Assembly (NCBI GenBank): GCA_028287235.1
Contig: JAQBQB010000022.1
Coordinates: forward strand, 62,001 to 126,000
Reading direction: 5' to 3'
Source: Gemmatimonadota bacterium
GTDB lineage: Bacteria > Gemmatimonadota > Gemmatimonadetes > Gemmatimonadales > Gemmatimonadaceae
DNA: 64,000 nucleotides
Numbering within the stretch: the first letter of the stretch is position 1; the number at the start of each line of letters is the position of its first letter. Below, piece after piece: positions 62,892-64,000 of the stretch. A model generated the notes under the pieces. That model did no database searches. It saw nothing but the letters and a program-made list of their open reading frames with translations, and had not been told where the DNA came from. Made by a program: the position numbers and the translations under genes.

Positions 62892-62926
62892 ATAGGGGAG
62901 CCCATTTTCAGCATGTCTTTGGGCGG

Positions 62927-63781
62927 CTAGTCGCGCTCCATGAGCACGAAGCCGTTGAACCGCTTGAAGTCCTCGCGCATCCGCTTCGGATAGAAATTGC
63001 TGAGGAAGCGCCAGAACCACATGCCCTTCATCTCGCGCCGCAGTCGGCGGGCCTCGTCCAAGGCGGAGCGAAAGGACAGCTCGCGCCAGCCGAATGGCTC
63101 GAAGAACTTCGTGCTCTCCGACGGCGCGAACTGAAATGGCGCGTTCCCCGCCGCCAGGTTCTTGCCCCATGACTTCTCCATGATCGCGAGCAGCCGGGGA
63201 TTCGCCAGATCGAACAACCACCAAGCAAAGCTCGGCACCGCATGCAGATCGCGCGTGAGCTGCTCGACCTGCTCGGCGTTCAGGTAGATCAGCAGCCCTT
63301 CCGTCACCACGAGCACGCGCGACGATTGGGCGCCGACCTGCGCGAACAGCGCCTGCCGCCGCGCCGGGTCGGTGAGGTCCACGCGGATCGCTTCATAATT
63401 GCACACCGGCTTTTCGTCGCGCAGCATGTCGAGCTTGTAGTCGAGGATGCCGGGCAGGTCCACGTCGATCCAGCGGAGCGAGGGAGGCAACGGCATGCGC
63501 CACGCGCGCGCGTCGAGCCCCGCGGCGAGGTTCAGCACGGTGTCTACGCCGCCGTTCCGAACGCGGTCGAGAATGATCTCGTCGAAGATCGCCGTGCGTA
63601 CGATCATCGCCCACGCCATTTTCCGGCCGTGCTTCATCGTATCGACGATCGACTGGCCGCGCTCCCCGGCGAGCCGGGCGGCGAACGGATCGCGAAAGAC
63701 GGCGTCCTTGCGCTCCGTTTCCATTGCGCGGTAGACGGCCACCCATCGGGCGGTGTCGGAGATGTTTTCGATCTGGGCCAT
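62927..63781 (-). CDS. SAM-dependent methyltransferase, LCMT/PPM-like
   Basis: 284-aa class I methyltransferase of the leucine-carboxyl-methyltransferase-like group. Seen: AVYRAMETERKDAVFRDPFA near residue 15, LNLAAGLDARAWRMPLP near residue 77 (SAM site with the GLDARA signature), WIDVDLPGILDYK near residue 97, and VVTEGLLIYLNAEQVEQL near residue 144. Such enzymes O-methylate varied small carboxyl or hydroxyl substrates; the target here is unknown. Start chosen at ATG 63781 with GAGGAA close upstream; a further 20 residues (to 63841) are in frame but basic and unlike the family. Confidence 0.88.
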   Translation of the reverse strand: MAQIENISDTARWVAVYRAMETERKDAVFRDPFAARLAGERGQSIVDTMKHGRKMAWAMIVRTAIFDEIILDRVRNGGVDTVLNLAAGLDARAWRMPLPPSLRWIDVDLPGILDYKLDMLRDEKPVCNYEAIRVDLTDPARRQALFAQVGAQSSRVLVVTEGLLIYLNAEQVEQLTRDLHAVPSFAWWLFDLANPRLLAIMEKSWGKNLAAGNAPFQFAPSESTKFFEPFGWRELSFRSALDEARRLRREMKGMWFWRFLSNFYPKRMREDFKRFNGFVLMERD

Positions 63782-63784
63782 TCG

Positions 63785-63790
63785 TTCCTC
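63785..63790 (-). promoter_or_regulatory. RBS fixing the methyltransferase start
   Basis: GAGGAA on the minus strand, 3 bases before the ATG at 63781. It favours the shorter protein. Confidence 0.6.
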
Positions 63791-63899
63791 GTGGGCTGGC
63801 TGCGGCGACCGTGACTTATGCGCGCCAGCCGGTCCAGTCAATGCCGCGCGCCAAGGATTGGCCGGCGGCTCTAGCCGAACGGTGCTCCGCGAGCAATTT

Positions 63900-64000
63900 C
63901 TAGGGCGGCGCCTCCGCCATCGTGGGGCGCACCATCCGTCTCACACCGGCCAGGGCCCCTTCGATGTCTCGATTGCACGTGCTTGTCTCCCTCCCGCTTG
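63900..64000 (-). CDS. Possible 3' end of a gene running off the window
   Basis: Open minus-strand frame from the window edge to a TAG at 63902-63900, reading ...CNRDIEGALAGVRRMVRPTM with a short Ala/Pro tail. It looks like a plausible coding C-terminus, but about 33 codons are too few to name or to be sure. Confidence 0.3.
   Translation of the reverse strand, partial: SGRETSTCNRDIEGALAGVRRMVRPTMAEAPP

Overview
The window is high-GC throughout, densely coded, and has no rRNA, tRNA, insertion sequence or CRISPR array that I can see. The gene repertoire points to a Gemmatimonadota-type (or Acidobacteriota-like) Gram-negative bacterium. The signs are an orphan duplicated ABC permease of the ADOP kind, a TolB-propeller/amidohydrolase fusion, tandem secreted M16 proteases, S9 and M24 peptidases, futalosine-pathway menaquinone genes, and many secreted proteins whose signal peptide appears to end just before a Gln. 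The taxonomic assignment is inference from gene content, not from a marker gene.

Layout. (1) 202-3002: a degenerate flavodoxin-like protein, mqnB and mqnD of the futalosine menaquinone pathway, and a convergent zinc-ribbon membrane protein. (2) 3098-22995: an exopolysaccharide (EPS) locus of about 20 kb. It holds three GT4 and one GT2 glycosyltransferases, a GHL15-like hydrolase, two polysaccharide deacetylases, a FemAB-like protein, an O-antigen-ligase/polymerase, an ATP-grasp ligase, a Wzx-type flippase, an initiating sugar transferase, a Wza-like exporter, a Wzc-like chain-length/tyrosine kinase, a protein with a GrpE-type C-terminal domain, and a UDP-sugar 4-epimerase. Several members belong to families normally tied to exosortase A, yet no exosortase is present here. 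A perfect CRP/FNR-type palindrome lies between the divergent exporter and kinase genes. (3) 23129-32312: glutamine synthetase, a secreted hypothetical protein, GNAT, DinB and metallo-beta-lactamase-fold proteins, then GH15, glucose dehydrogenase and gluconokinase, which can form an oxidative glucose route, and a YdeI-like protein.

(4) 32302-46465: a secreted peptide-degradation block with an S9 peptidase, two M16 proteases, a TolB/amidohydrolase, an M24 aminopeptidase and a DUF1028 protein. A strong intrinsic terminator separates the two M16 genes. (5) 46544-56369: a GH20 hexosaminidase, then a tight co-directional cluster: sugar isomerase-like, GMC oxidoreductase, gluconate-2-dehydrogenase subunit 3, two Gfo/Idh/MocA oxidoreductases, a DUF1080 lipoprotein and an MFS importer. 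I read this cluster as an oxidative (3-keto-glycoside) route for sugar breakdown, probably starting in the periplasm. (6) 56469-64000: an NfeD-like/flotillin pair, a convergent M20 amidohydrolase and ADOP permease preceded by a near-perfect 15-bp inverted repeat, an LCMT-like methyltransferase, and the possible 3' end of one more gene at the window edge.

Many operons show 4-base stop/start overlaps (ATGA or GTGA), which fixed most starts. Two convergent gene pairs end in hairpins that cover both stop codons. No gene-free stretch exceeds about 300 bases.
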